Source: Whitmania pigra
Taxonomy: Eukaryota; Annelida; Clitellata; Hirudinida; Haemopidae
Assembly: GCA_021613335.1 (NCBI GenBank)
Contig: JAJTWR010000074.1
Location: 90,185 to 154,184 of the forward strand
DNA: 64,000 nucleotides
Direction: 5' to 3'
In this document: piece after piece, positions 48,328-59,281 of the stretch
Layout of the letters: each line of letters starts with the position of its first letter
Position numbering within the stretch: position 1 is the stretch's first letter
Notes under the pieces: generated by a model
The model's input: only the letters and a program-made list of their open reading frames with translations
The model's database searches: none
What the model was told of the DNA's origin: nothing
Translations under genes and position numbers: made by a program

Positions 48328-49693
48328 GGTCCTGTCCCCATCCGTGGTGTAGGGGCCGAGCTTGGGCAGCGTCCTGGGGCAGCGCCGAACCGGTCAGGCT
48401 GCCGCGACGGGCAGGATGACGGTGGGATCATCGCCGAAAGGAGCGATGGTTTCCAGCGTCATATAGCGGGCGCGTTGCACGGCCCACTCGTCGTTCTGTT
48501 CGAGCAGGATCGCGCCGACGAGGCGGACGATAGCGGCCTCGTTTGGGAAGATCCCGACGACCTCGGTGCGCCGCTTGATTTCGCCATTGAGACGCTCCAG
48601 CGGGTTTGTCGAGTGCAGCTTGGTGCGGTGCTGCGGCGGAAAGCTCATGTAGGCCAGCACATCGGGCTCCGCCTCGTCCATCAAGGCGGCAAGCTTGGAG
48701 ACCTTGGGGCGGATCTGGTCGGCGACGCGCCTCCATTGGGCGCTCGCCGCCTCGGCGTCATCTTGGGCGAAGGCCGTGGCGATGAAGGCGGAGACGACGC
48801 GCCGGCCGCTGCGCCCCGCATGGGCAAGGGCGTTGCGCATGAAGTGCACCCGGCAGCGCTGCCAGGTGGCGGTCAAAACCTTCGACACAGCGGCCTTGAG
48901 GCCCTCGTGGGCATCCGAGACGACAAGCTTCACGCCGCGCAGGCCGCGTCGCGCCAGCTTGCGCAGGAAGGCTGTCCAGAACGTCTCGGCTTCCGATGGA
49001 CCGATATCCATGCCCAGCACCTCGCGCCGGCCGTCGGTGTTCACCCCGACCGCCACGATGACGGCCACCGAGACGATGCGCCCGGCTTGGCGCACCTTCA
49101 CGTAAGTCGCATCGACCCACAGATAGGGCCAGTCGCCCTCAATCGGCCGCTCGAGGAAGGCCTTCACCTTGCCGTCGATCTCTTCGCACAGCCGGCTGAC
49201 CTGGCTCTTCGAGATGCCGCTCATGCCCAGCGCCTTGACGAGATCATCGACCGAGCGCGTCGAGATACCCTGGACGTAGGCTTCCTGGATCATCACGGCT
49301 GTCAGGGCCTTCTCGGCCAGCCGCCGCGGCTCCAGGAAGCCAGGGAAGTAACTTCCCTGGCGCAGCTTGGGGATGCGCAGCTCGACGGTTCCGGCGCGTG
49401 TCTCCCAGGCCCGGTCCCGGTAGCCATTGCGCTGCGCCAGCCGGTCGGGGCTCTTCTCGCCGTAGCCGGCGCCCGTCAGGCTGCCGACCTCCATCTCCAT
49501 CAGGCGCTTGGCCGCAAAGCCGATCATCTCGCGTAGGATATCCGCGTCGGGGGTCTTCTCCACCAGCGTGCGAAGGCTCATCATCTCGTTGGTCATCGGT
49601 GATCCTCTGGTTAGGTGCGCGTCTCGCAACCCGACCCTACCCGGAGATCGCTAGTGACAACTGATCACCTACACCACGGATGGGGACACGACC
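48328..49693 (-). mobile_element. IS256-family insertion sequence, type A, copy 3 (variant)
   Basis: 1366 bp, inverted relative to the other copies. It differs from them by a one-base deletion in the terminal repeat (TGTAGGGGCC for TGTAGGTGGCC), a 3-base insertion adding Met in the transposase and one silent change. Flanks TGGCGATG and GCACGCCA do not match, and the two sides (phage muB and trb region) are unrelated, so it marks a rearrangement point. Confidence 0.9.
48394..49596 (-). CDS. IS256-family transposase, copy 3
   Basis: 400 residues, one longer than the other copies: TAVMIQEAY in place of [11 protein letters not shown] motifs unchanged. Start ATG 49596 with the same AGAGGA upstream. 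The extra residue lies in a helical region before the catalytic domain; its effect is unknown. Confidence 0.9.
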   Translation of the reverse strand: MTNEMMSLRTLVEKTPDADILREMIGFAAKRLMEMEVGSLTGAGYGEKSPDRLAQRNGYRDRAWETRAGTVELRIPKLRQGSYFPGFLEPRRLAEKALTAVMIQEAYVQGISTRSVDDLVKALGMSGISKSQVSRLCEEIDGKVKAFLERPIEGDWPYLWVDATYVKVRQAGRIVSVAVIVAVGVNTDGRREVLGMDIGPSEAETFWTAFLRKLARRGLRGVKLVVSDAHEGLKAAVSKVLTATWQRCRVHFMRNALAHAGRSGRRVVSAFIATAFAQDDAEAASAQWRRVADQIRPKVSKLAALMDEAEPDVLAYMSFPPQHRTKLHSTNPLERLNGEIKRRTEVVGIFPNEAAIVRLVGAILLEQNDEWAVQRARYMTLETIAPFGDDPTVILPVAAA

Positions 49694-49852
49694 GCACGCC
49701 ACGCTACGACACCGCTAAATCCTTGTTGAATCTGCCCTAAATCGGGCTCTTTTAATCGACCCCGCGAGGGGAAGGATTGTCGATCCCCGCGGAATTCGGG
49801 GCGATATGAAGGCTTCTCGGCACAATTTGAGGGCTGGCGCGGGGGCGTGCGG

Positions 49853-50740
49853 ATGCTGCGCACGGCGCTTGGACCGGCGAGCGCTCGGTTTCCTGGAAGA
49901 CGCCGGCGTCGTCGAGGTGATGCTGAACCCGGACGGGCGCATCTGGATCGACCGCCTTTCCGAAGGGCTATCCGACACGGGCGAGCTGCTGTCGGCGGCC
50001 GATGGCGAGCGGATCGTGCGGCTGGTGGCGCATCATGTCGGCGCCGGCCTTCGCCATCCGCAAGCCGACGGTCGCGGTGTTCACGCTCGACGACTATGTC
50101 GCGGCCGGGATCATGTCGGCGGGACAGGCCGAGACGCTGCGGCGGGGCGTCGCCACCCGCGCCAATATCCTCGTGGCCGGTGGCACCTCGACCGGCAAGA
50201 CGACGCTGACCAATGCGCTGCTGGCGGAGGTGGCCAAGACCGCCGATCGCGTCGTCATCATCGAGGATACGCGCGAGCTGCAATGCGCCGCGCCCAACCT
50301 GGTCGCCATGCGCACCAAGGACGGCGTCGCCACGCTCTCCGATCTCGTCCGCTCCAGCTTGCGCCTGCGCCCGGACCGGATACCGATCGGCGAGGTGCGT
50401 GGCAAGCGAGGCGCTGGACCTTCTGAAGGCTTGGGGCACCGGCCATCCCGGCGGCATCGGCGATTCACGCCGACAGCGCCATCGGCGCGCTGCGGCGGAT
50501 GGAGCAGCTCATCCAGGAAGCGGTCGTCACCGTCCCGCGCGCGCTGATCGCGGAAACCATTGATCACATCGCGGTGCTCGCCGGGCGTGGCTCCGCCCGT
50601 CGCCTGGTCGAACTCGCCCGCGTCGAAGGCTCGGTCCCGATGGCGATTACCGCGTCGTCTCGGCTGCGGCGGAATGCGGTGAAAGAGCCGCCGGCGCCGG
50701 CCCCGCCATCCCCTCCAGCCTTGAAGGAGCCCCATCGTGA
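49853..50740 (+). pseudogene. trbB: conjugal transfer ATPase TrbB (VirB11-like), frameshifts and internal deletion
   Basis: Starts MLRTALGPASA at ATG 49853. The second piece VVEVMLNPDGRIWIDRLSEG with ERIVRLVAHHVG is typical TrbB. APAFAIRKPTVAVFTLDDYV follows at once, so about 30 residues between these motifs are missing. Walker A GGTSTGKTTLTN, VVIIEDTRELQC and RPDRIPIGEVRG are intact in one frame; WGTGHPGGIG and ETIDHIAVLAGRG are in others. VirB11-type hexameric ATPase powering pilus assembly and transfer. TGATG overlap with trbC. Confidence 0.83.
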
Positions 50741-51071
50741 TGCCGTTTTCACAGAGCCTGCCCCGACGCCTCGTCGCGCCGATTTTCGTCGCCGTCCTCG
50801 GCGTGATGGCGGCCGCCCCGGCCCATGCCTCCGGCTCGTCCATTGCTGTGGGAACAGCCGCTGCAACAGATCCTGCAATCGATTGAAGGACCGGTCGCCA
50901 AGATCATTGCGGTGATCATCATCATCACCACGGGTCTGGCGCTCGCCTTCGGCGATACGTCGGGCGGGTTCCGTCGGCTGATCCAGATCGTGTTCGGCTT
51001 GTCGATCGCGTTTTGCGGCCAGCTCCTTCTTCCTGTCGTTCTTCTCCTTCGGCGGCGGGGCGCTCGTCTGA
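50740..51071 (+). pseudogene. trbC: TrbC pilin-like protein, two frameshifts
   Basis: MPFSQSLPRRLVAPIFVAVL with MAAAPAHA is a signal sequence. In a second frame WEQPLQQILQSIEGPVAKII, then IIITTGLALAFGDTSGGFRR, holds the hydrophobic VirB2-type segments. A third frame (AASSFFLSFFSFGGGALV) ends at TGA 51069. It would be the pilin subunit. Confidence 0.75.
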
Positions 51072-51351
51072 TGGCCATGGTCGTAGATCAGAGCGAAGAG
51101 GTTCCGGGCTTTACGGTTCCGCTGCACCGGGCGCTCAGCGAGCCGATCCTGCTCGGCGGCGCGCCGCGCGCTCTCGCGATCATGAACGGCACGCTGGCGG
51201 GCGCGATCGGCCTGGGGCTTCGGCTCTGGCTGGTCGGCCTCGCCATCTGGGCAGTCGGCCATGTTACCGCCGTTTGGGCGGCAAAACGCGACCCGCTCTT
51301 CGTCGAAGTGGTGCGCCGCACCTGCGCATCCCGGCTTATCTTGCGGTCTGA
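51071..51351 (+). pseudogene. trbD: TrbD (VirB3-like) membrane protein, one frameshift
   Basis: MAMVVDQSEEVPGFTVPLHR and ALSEPILLGGAPRALAIMNG then hydrophobic GLRLWLVGLAIWAVGH match TrbD. The last residues HLRIPAYLAV are in the next frame: one C missing near 51320. About 92 residues. Start ATG overlaps the trbC stop. Inner-membrane partner of TrbE. Confidence 0.78.
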
Positions 51352-51361
51352 GGGCGCGGCC

Positions 51362-53799
51362 ATGATGAACCTCGCCGAATATAGCAACCGCAACGCCCGC
51401 CTCGCCGATTTTTCTGCCGTGGGCGGCTTTGCTCAGCGAAGGCGTCGTCCTCAACAAGGATGGCAGCTTCCAGCGCACAGCGCGGTTTCGCGGTCCTGAT
51501 CTGGATTCCGCCGTGCCCGCCGAGTTGGTCGCCGTTGCGGGCCGGTTGAACAACGCCTTCCGCCGTCTCGGTTCGGGCTGGGCTATCTTCGTCGAGGCGC
51601 AGCGCCATGCCGCCGCGACCTATCCGAACAGCTCATTTCCAGATTCCGCCTCCGCGCTGGTCGATGCCGAGCGCAAGGCCGATTTCGAGGAGGCGGGCGC
51701 GCATTTCGAGTCGGATTATTTTCTGACCTTCGTCTGGCTGCCGCCGGCCGAGGACGCCGCCCGCGCCGAGACCTGGCTCTATGAGGGCCGGAATACCGCC
51801 GGCGTCGATCCGCATGAGATCATGCTGGGCTTCATCGACCGCACCGATCGGCTGATCCGCCTGATCGAGGCCTTCATGCCCGACTGCGTCTGGCTCGATG
51901 ACGGCGAGACGCTGACCTGGCTGCATGGCTGTTTTTCGACCAAACGGCAGCGCGTGCGCGTGCCCGAGACGCCGATCTATCTCGACGCGCTCTTGGCCGA
52001 CCAGCCGCTCACCGGCGGGCTCGCGCCACGCCTCGGCGATCAGCATCTGCGCGTGCTGACCATCACGGGCTTTCCGATCGCGACGACACCCGGCCTGCTC
52101 GACGAGCTGAACCGTCTCGCCTTTCCCTATCGCTGGTCGACCCGCGCCATCCTGCTCGACAAGACCGACGCGACAAAGCTTTTGACCAAGATCCGGCGGC
52201 AATGGTTCGCCAAGCGCAAGTCCATTGCCGCCATCCTCAAGGAGGTGATGACCAACGAGCAATCGGTGCTGGTGGACACGGATGCCTCGAACAAGCGGCG
52301 GACGCCGATCTCGCGCTTCAGGAACTTGGGGCCGACTATGCCGGCATCGCCTATGTCACAGCCACCGTGACGGTGTGGGACGCCTATCCGCGCGTGGCCG
52401 ATGAGAAGCTGCGCCTCGTCGAGAAGGTGATCCAGGGCCGGGATTTCACCTGCATGGCCGAGACCATCAACGCGGTGGACGCCTGGCTCGGGTCGCTGCC
52501 GGGCCATGTCTACGCCAATGTCCGGCAGCCGCCGATCTCGATGCTCAATCTCGCCCATATGATCCCGCTCTCGGCGGTATGGGCGGGGCCGGAACGGGAC
52601 GAGCATTTCGGGTCGCCCCCTTTGCTTTATGGCAAGACCGAGGGCTCGACCCCGTTCTGGTTTTCCCTCCATGTCGGCGATGTCGGCCATACGCTGATCG
52701 TCGGCCCGACCGGCGCGGGCAAATCCGTGCTGCTGGCGCTGATGGCCTTGCAGTTCCGCCGGTATCCGGGCGCACAGGTCTTCGCCTTCGATTTCGGAGG
52801 CTCGATCCGCGCCGCCGCGCTCGCCATGGGCGGCGACTGGCATGATCTCGGCGGCGGTCTCACCGAGGGATCGGAGGTTTCGGTCGCTCTCCAGCCGCTC
52901 GCCCGCATCGATGACCCGGCCGAACGCGCCTGGGCGGCCGACTGGATCGGCGCGATCCTCGCCCGCGAGCGCGTCGCCATCACGCTCGAGGTGAAGGAGC
53001 ATCTCTGGACGGCGCTGACCTCGCTGAGCACCGCGCCGGTCGAGGAGCGCACGATCACCGGCCTCTGCGTGCTGTTGCAGGCGAACGACCTCAAACAGGC
53101 GCTGCGGCCCTATTGCATCGGCGGCGCCTGGGGGCGATTGCTCGACGCGGAAGCCGAGCATCTCGGCGCGGCGACGTCCAGGCTTTCGAGACCGAGGGGC
53201 TGATCGGCACCGAGGCCGCGCCGCCGTTCTCGCCTATCTCTTCCACCGCATCGAAGCCCGGCTCAACGGATCGCCCACCCTCCTCATCATCGATGAGGGC
53301 TGGCTCGCGCTCGACGATGAGGGCTTCGCCGGCCAACTCCGCGAATGGCTGAAGACGCTGCGCAAAAAGAACGCCAGTGTCATCTTCGCCACTCAGTCGC
53401 TCTCGGACATCGACGGCTCGGCGATCGCGCCCGCCGTCATCGAGAGCTGCCCGACCCGCATCCTGCTGCCGAACGAACGCGCCATCGAGCCGCAGATCAC
53501 CGCCATCTATCGCCGCTTCGGCCTCAACGACCGCCAGATCGAAATCATCGCGCGGGCCATGCCGAAGCGCGACTATTACTGCCAGTCCCCGGCGCGGCAA
53601 CCGGCTCTTCGAACTCGGTCTCTCCGAGGTCGCGCTGTCCTTGTGCGCCGCCTCGTCCAAGGCCGATCAGGCGGCCATCGCTGCACTTGTCGATGCGCAT
53701 GGCCGCGAGGGGTTCCTCGCCGCCTGGCTGCGCCATCGCGGCCTCGGCTGGGCGGCCGATCTCATCCCCACCCTCGTCCTACCGGAGACCTCGCCATGA
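51362..53799 (+). pseudogene. trbE: TrbE (VirB4-like) transfer ATPase, several frameshifts
   Basis: About 812 residues. MNLAEYSNRNARLADF starts the gene; SEGVVLNKDGSFQRTARFRG follows in the next frame. Walker A GPTGAGKSVLLALMALQF, ALQPLARIDDPAERAWAADW, Walker B TLLIIDEGWLALDDEGFAGQ and ASVIFATQSLSDIDGSAIA are recognisable, spread over at least five frame changes (near 51420, 52300, 53185, 53225 and 53590). VirB4-type ATPases are the central motor of type IV secretion. The end overlaps trbJ by 4 bases. Confidence 0.85.
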
Positions 53800-54550
53800 T
53801 CCTTCGCCATGCGCGCGCGGGGCGGCTCGCCGCCGCCTTGCTGATCGCCCCCCTCGCCATCGCCCCCGCTTTGCGACGGGCCGGCGCATGCCGTCATCGT
53901 GTTCGATCCCTCCAACTATGCGCAGAACATGCTGACAGCCGCGCGTTCCCTGCAGCAGATCACCAATCAGGCGACCTCGCTGCAGAACGAGGCGCAGATG
54001 CTGATCAATCAGGCCCCAATCTGGCGAGCCTGCCGATCTCCTCGCTGCAACAGATCCAGCAATCGGTGCGGCGCACCCAGCAGCTTCTGCAACAGGCCCA
54101 GAACATCGCCTATGACGTGCAGCAGATCGACCGGGCGTTCCAGACCCAATACGCCACTATCCGATGTCGGCGCCTCGGACCGGCAGCTCGTCGCCGACGC
54201 GCGCGGGCGCTGGCAGAACACGGTCGGCGGCCTGCAGGACGCCATGCGCGTGCAGGCGACCGTTATCGGCAATCTCGACACCAATCGCACAGAGATGGCG
54301 CGGCTCATCGGGGCGAGCCAGGGGCGACGGGCGCCCTTCAAGCGACGCAGGCCGGCAATCAGCTCCTCGCCCTGCAGGCGCAGCAGATCGCCGATCTCAC
54401 CGCCGTCATCACGGCTAATGGCCGGGCGCAGGCCCTGCAATCGCCGAGCAGGCGGCCGCCGCCGAACAGGGCCGCGAGCAGCGCCGCCGTTTCCTGACGC
54501 CCGGATCGGGCTATCAGCCCGGCAACGCTCAGATGTTCAACGGTAACTGA
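53796..54550 (+). pseudogene. trbJ: TrbJ (VirB5-like) protein, frameshifts
   Basis: Signal-like MILRHARAGRLAAALLIAPL, then in a second frame VFDPSNYAQNMLTAARSLQQ and ITNQATSLQNEAQMLINQAP, the TrbJ hallmark. SLQQIQQSVRRTQQLLQQAQ, ASDRQLVADARGRWQNTVGG and LLALQAQQIADLTAVITANG follow in changing frames to the TGA at 54548. Periplasmic, pilus-tip type protein; helical and Gln-rich. Confidence 0.8.
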
Positions 54551-54560
54551 GGGCGGGGCG

Positions 54561-54794
54561 ATGGACGGCAAAACCCTCGCGCGCCTCGGCGCCCTCGTCT
54601 TCGTCGCGATCGCGGCGACCGTGACCGCGATCGCGATGAGCCGGAAGGATGACCGGCCAAGCAGCGCTCCGGCACAGGCTTAATTGGCCCGCTGCAGCGC
54701 TCTGGGAGAAGCCGGCGCGCGCGATCCCGCCTGCCTCAAGGCCTGGTCGGACAATCGCCGCCGTTTCCTCGGCGCCAATGAGAGGGCGAACTGA
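54561..54794 (+). pseudogene. trbK: TrbK-like small protein with an in-frame stop
   Basis: MDGKTLARLGALVFVAIAAT is a membrane/lipoprotein-type N-terminus. A TAA interrupts the frame at 54684, directly followed in the same frame by LARCSALGEAGARDPACLKA and WSDNRRRFLGANERAN to TGA 54792. This is a nonsense change (GAA to TAA fits) rather than a frameshift. In conjugative plasmids TrbK mediates entry exclusion; the alphaproteobacterial version is less studied. Confidence 0.68.
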
Positions 54795-54795
54795 C

Positions 54796-56056
54796 ATGGG
54801 CGGCCCGGCGTCATCGACCATTTCCTTGAGGTCTTCACAACGCTATATCGACGGCGGCTTCGGGCTGCTTCGGCCCGAAGTGGCCTTCATCGCCCGCCTG
54901 GTGAGGAAGACGCTCTTCGTCGGCGTCTTCGCCTATATCATCGGCAACTGGAACACTCTCGCCCGCATCGTTTTCGAGAGCTTCGCCGGGCTCGGTCTCA
55001 AGGCCTCGGGCACGGGCTTCGCCGTCGGCGACCTCTTGCGCCCCGGCAAGGTGGCGCAGACCGGCCTCGATGCCGGCCGCCCCTGCTCGACTCGATCTCG
55101 AACCTGATGGGCTATTGGTCCTTCTTCGAGAACTTCATCCAAATCGCCTGCATGCTGTTCGCCTGGGCGCTGGTTCTGCTCGCCTTCTTCGTTCTCGCGA
55201 TCCAGCTTTTCGTGACGCTCATCGAGTTCCAAGCTGACGACGCTCGCGGGCTTCGTGCTGATCCCCTTCGACCTCTTCGGCAAATCCGCCTTCATGGCCG
55301 AGCGCGTGCTCGTCAACGTGATCTCCAGCGGCATCAAGGTGCTGCTGCTCGCAATCATCATCGGCATCGGCTCGACGCTGTTCTCGGAGTTCACGACGGG
55401 GTTCGGCGGCGCGACCCCCCCATCGATGAGGCCATGGCGATCGTGCTGGCCGCCTTGTCGCTGCTGGGCTTCGGCATCTTCGGACCCGGCATCGCCAATG
55501 GCCTCGTCTCCGGCGGCCCTCAGCTCGGCGTGGGGCGCGGCGGTCGGAACCGGTCTCGCCGCCGGCGGCATGGTCGCGGCCGGCGCGGCGAGCGTCGGGG
55601 CGGTTGCTTCAGGTGCGCCGCTTTGGACCGGTGGCGCGGCCGCAGCCGCTCGCGGTGGCGCAGCGCTGGCGGGCGGCGCCTCCATCGCCTACGGCTCGGC
55701 TCCGCTGGGCAAACCGGCGCCTCGGGCGTTTGCTTCGGGTCCTTGGCGGTGTGGCGAGCGCGGGCGCGCAGGCCGCGATCTCGCCGCTGAGGCGGGCGGC
55801 CTCACGCGCCGCGGACAGTCTGAGGCAGAGCGCCTAGTCCGGCGCGCGCACCGCCTTCACCGCGACCGGCGGATCGTCCACCGCCGGCACGGTCGGCGGC
55901 GAGGCCGACGCCGCGTCCTCAGCCTCACCGCCCTCCGTCGACACGCCGCCCGTCTGGGCGCGGCGCATGGACGCGCGCCCAGACCCTGACCATGCCGTGT
56001 GCGCCGGCGACAGCCATGGCGGCGGCGCCTCCGTCACCCTTCAGACAAGCAACTGA
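54796..56056 (+). pseudogene. trbL: TrbL (VirB6-like) membrane protein, frameshifts and deletion
   Basis: Polytopic inner-membrane protein. After compensating shifts near the start come YIDGGFGLLRPEVAFIARLV and RKTLFVGVFAYIIGNWNTLA. The expected first membrane segment between EVAFIA and ARLV is missing (about 25 residues), with ATCGCC at the junction. MGYWSFFENFIQIACMLFAW, VLIPFDLFGKSAFMAERVLV and IIIGIGSTLFSEFTTGFGGA follow. A Gly/Ala-rich tail ends near TLQTSN at 56054. Frames change at least five times. Confidence 0.78.
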
Positions 56057-56058
56057 CC

Positions 56059-56771
56059 ATGTTCAAGCGAGCCTCCACCCATTACGGCAAATCCCCCGAA
56101 CCGGAGACGCCCTATCAGCGCGCCGCGCAGGTCTGGGACGAGCGCATCGGCTCGGCCCGCGTGCAGGCGAAGAACTGGCGGCTGATGGCCTGCGGATCTC
56201 TCATTCTGTCAGCGGGCTGTCGGCCGCGCTCGTCTGGCAATCCGCCAACGGCTCGATCGTGCCCTGGGTGGTGCAGATCGACCGTCTCGGCCAGACCCAG
56301 GCGATCGCCCCGGCCACGCCCGACTATCGGCCCAATGACGCACAGATCGCCTTCCATCTGGCGCGCGTCATCGAAGAAGTCCGCTCGATCCCGGCCGATC
56401 CGATCATCGTGCGCCAGAACTGGCTGCGCGCCTATGACTTCACCGCGCAAGGCGGGGCTGCGGCGCTGAACGACTATGCCCGCGCCAACGACCCCTTCGC
56501 CAACGACCCCTTCGCCAACGACCCCTTCGCCAAGGTCGGCAAGCAACAGGTCGCCGTCGAGGTCGCCTCGGTGATCCGCGCCTCGCCATCGAGTTTTCGC
56601 GTGGCCTGGATCGAGCGCCGCTATCAGGATGGCAGTCTCGCCAGCACCGAGCGCTGGTCGGCGATCCTCACCGTCGCCGTGCAGCCGCCGCGCGACGCCG
56701 ACGCGCTCAGAAAGAACCCGCTCGGGATCTACATCACCGCCATCAACTGGTCGAAGGAGCTTGGACAATGA
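56059..56771 (+). pseudogene. trbF: TrbF (VirB8-like) protein, one frameshift
   Basis: MFKRASTHYGKSPEPETPYQ and WDERIGSARVQAKNWRLMA start the protein; the frame changes near 56195 and continues VPWVVQIDRLGQTQAIAPAT, then QNWLRAYDFTAQGG and LRKNPLGIYITAINWSKELG. Single N-terminal membrane anchor with periplasmic VirB8 fold. Residues DPFAN are repeated by a 15-bp tandem duplication. Overlaps trbG by 4 bases. Confidence 0.83.
56487..56531 (+). repeat. 15-bp tandem repeat, three perfect copies, in trbF
   Basis: AACGACCCCTTCGCC repeats at 56487-56501, 56502-56516 and 56517-56531. In frame it gives NDPFA three times, where TrbF proteins normally have it once, adding ten residues without breaking the frame. 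Confidence 0.95.
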
Positions 56772-57811
56772 CGCCGACCTTCCGCAAAGCGGGAGGCCGG
56801 CTACCCGTAATGTCTCCTTCGCGGCTTTACTGCTGTCCGCATCGGCGTTCGCCGGCTCCACGCCCCCGCCCGAGATTTCTTATGACGACGCACAGCCTGC
56901 CGTCATCGCCGCCGATCCGCCCAAGCCTGTGAAGGTGGTTGAACTGCCCAAACCCTTGCCCCTGCCGGGCCAGTTGAAGCCGGTCGGCAAGGAGGGCAAG
57001 CCCGAAGCCGAGCCCGCCGATCCAGCCGTCCGCGTCAATCAGGCCAACGTCGCCGCACGCGTCCAGCCGGTGCGCGCGGCTTCATCAACGCCATGCAGCT
57101 CTATCCCTTCGTCGATGGCGCACTCTATCAGGTCTATGCCGCGTCGGGGCAGATCACCGATATCGGCCTGCAGCCCGGCGAGACCCTCGTCGGCTCCGGC
57201 CCCGTCGCCGCCGGCGACACCGTCCGTTGGATCATCGGCGACACCGAAAGCGGCAGCGGGACGGGCAAGCAGGTGCATATCCTCGTCAAGCCGACGCGGC
57301 CCGAACTGATGACCAATCTCGTCATCAACACCGATCGCAGCACCTACCACATGGAGCTGCGTGCGACCGAGAAGACCTATATGCCCTCGGTTACCTGGCA
57401 ATATCCTCAGGATCAGCTCATCGCCCTGCGCCGCCAGAACACGGAGGCCCAGGTTGCGCAGCCCGTCGCCTCCGGCGTCGATCTCGCCAAGGTCAACTTC
57501 CGCTACGAGGTGACGGGCGACCGCGCGCACTGGCGGCCGTTGCGCGCCTTCGACGACGGCAAGCAGGTGTTCATCGAGTTTCCGCGCGGCATCGGCCAGG
57601 GCGAGATGCCGCCGCTCTTCATCGTCGGTCCGGAGGGCGACACATCAGAACTCGTGAACTACCGGGTGCGCGGCCCCATTACATGATCGTCGACCGACTC
57701 TTCGCCGCCGCCGAACTGCGCTTCGGCGCGGCGAAAGAGCAAAAGCGCGTGCGCATCTCCCGCACCGACGGCGCGCGAGGCGGCCCCGTTCTCCTGGTTT
57801 CGGCGGCCTGA
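56768..57811 (+). pseudogene. trbG: TrbG (VirB9-like) protein, frameshifts
   Basis: The start at ATG 56768 soon shifts frame; NVSFAALLLSASAFAGSTPP looks like the signal peptide end. Then LPLPGQLKPVGKEGKP and the VirB9 core MQLYPFVDGALYQVYAASGQ, ITDIGLQPGETLVGSGPVAA, TNLVINTDRSTYHMELRATE, VNFRYEVTGDRAHWRPLRAF and DDGKQVFIEFPRGI are in one long frame; MIVDRLFAAAELRFG is in another. VirB9-type outer-membrane-complex component. Confidence 0.83.
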
Positions 57812-57863
57812 CGGCGACAACGAGCCCGATCGCCGAGCCGCATGTGCGCGGAGGATCGCCCTC

Positions 57864-59027
57864 GTGAGCGACGATATCGACCCCGATCGGGATACACTCC
57901 CGCGCGACCCGGAGCCCGCTGCCGCCATGCGGCTTCGCCCCGAGCCGCCGCGCGTTACCCGCTTGTCGCGCAAGGTGCTGGCCGGGCTCGCGCTGGTGAC
58001 GAGCCTCGGGCTCGGCGGTGCGCTGATCCTCGCGCTCCAGACCCGCAAGGACGGCCCGTCCGGACCGGAACTTTTCGCGACCGACAGCCGCGCCACCCGG
58101 ACGGCCTTGCTGTGCCCTGCCGAAGGATTATGCGGGCGTGCCTCGGCTCGGCCCGCGCTGCCCGGCGATCTCGGCCGCCCGATCCTCAGCGCGCAGGAGT
58201 CCGGCAAACCGGTTTCGACCCCGCCCATCGCCATGCCCAATTCCGGCCTCGGCCAGGAGGAGCAACGCCGTCTTCAGGAGATCGAGGCCCGCGCGCACCG
58301 CGCCCGCGCCGACCACGCCGGTATTGCCCCCGCAGCCGGACCTCACCAGCCTCGGCCTCGCGCCGCCGCCGGCGACGTCCAGCGCGCAGGAGCGTCATGC
58401 CGCCTTCCTCACCCAGGCGCCCGACAAGCGCATCGTTGCGTCCGACCGGGTGGCGGCGCCGACGTCCGCCAACGTGCTCCAGGCGGGCGCCGTCATCCCG
58501 GCGGCGCTGATCACCGGCATCCGCTCGGACCTTCCCGGGCAGATCACCGCGCAGGTGACGGAAAACGTCTATGACAGCCCCACGGGCCGCATCCTGCTCG
58601 TGCCCCAGGGCACACGCATCATCGGCCAGTATGACAATGGCGTCGGCTTCGGCCAACGGCGCGTCTTGCTCGTCTGGAGCCGGCTGATATTCCCCAATGG
58701 GCGCTCGATCCTCCTCGAACGCCAGCCTGGCGCGGACGCCGAAGGCTATGCCGGCCTCGAAGATGGCGTCGATTACCATTGGGGCGAGCTGTTCAAGGCC
58801 GCCGCGCTCTCGACGATTCTGAGCGTGGGCGCCCAGGCCGGTTCATCCGGAAACGACAGCGATATCGTGCAGGCTCTGCGTCAAGGCGCGTCGCAGAGCA
58901 TCAGCCAGACCGGCCAGCAGATCGTCAGCCGCCAGCTCAATATCGCCCCGACGCTCACCATCCGTGCAGGCTTTCCCGTGCGCGTGATCGTCACCCGACT
59001 CTCGTCCTCGAACCCTATGGAGGCTGA
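57864..59027 (+). pseudogene. trbI: TrbI (VirB10-like) protein, frameshifts
   Basis: GTG 57864: MSDDIDPDRDTLPRDPEP, then a membrane anchor VLAGLALVTSLGLGGALILA near residues 40-60 and a Pro/Ala-rich linker broken by frame changes near 58100 and 58310. The VirB10 beta-barrel part is intact in one frame: LQAGAVIPAALITGIRSDLP, GRILLVPQGTRIIGQYDNGV, GFGQRRVLLVWSRLIFPNGR and VDYHWGELFKAAALSTILSV. LVLEPYGG ends at TGA 59025. Confidence 0.85.
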
Positions 59028-59028
59028 C

Positions 59029-59281
59029 ATGGCGAAGCTGAAACTCGGCCCCATCGCCCCCGACAAGCCGGTGAAGGTGACGGTGGAACTGCCCGCCAGC
59101 CTCCATCGCGACCTTCTCGCCTATGCCGACATCCTCGCCCGCGAGACCGGCCAGCCGCCCCCAATCCGCCCGCCTCATCGTCCCCATGCTGGAGCGCTTC
59201 ATCGCGACGGATCGGGGCTTTGCGAAAGCCCGCCGCGCCGCCGGCCCTCGGCAAACGCCCGGGGCGAACCCCCTGGATTGA
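59029..59281 (+). pseudogene. DUF2274-like small protein, one frameshift
   Basis: MAKLKLGPIAPDKPVKVTVE and LPASLHRDLLAYADILARET are in the first frame; ARLIVPMLERFIATDRGFAK continues in another to a TGA at 59279. The 80-residue family (DUF2274) regularly follows trbI in alphaproteobacterial conjugation clusters; it looks like a ribbon-helix-helix-type regulator. One base off near 59160. Confidence 0.7.
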
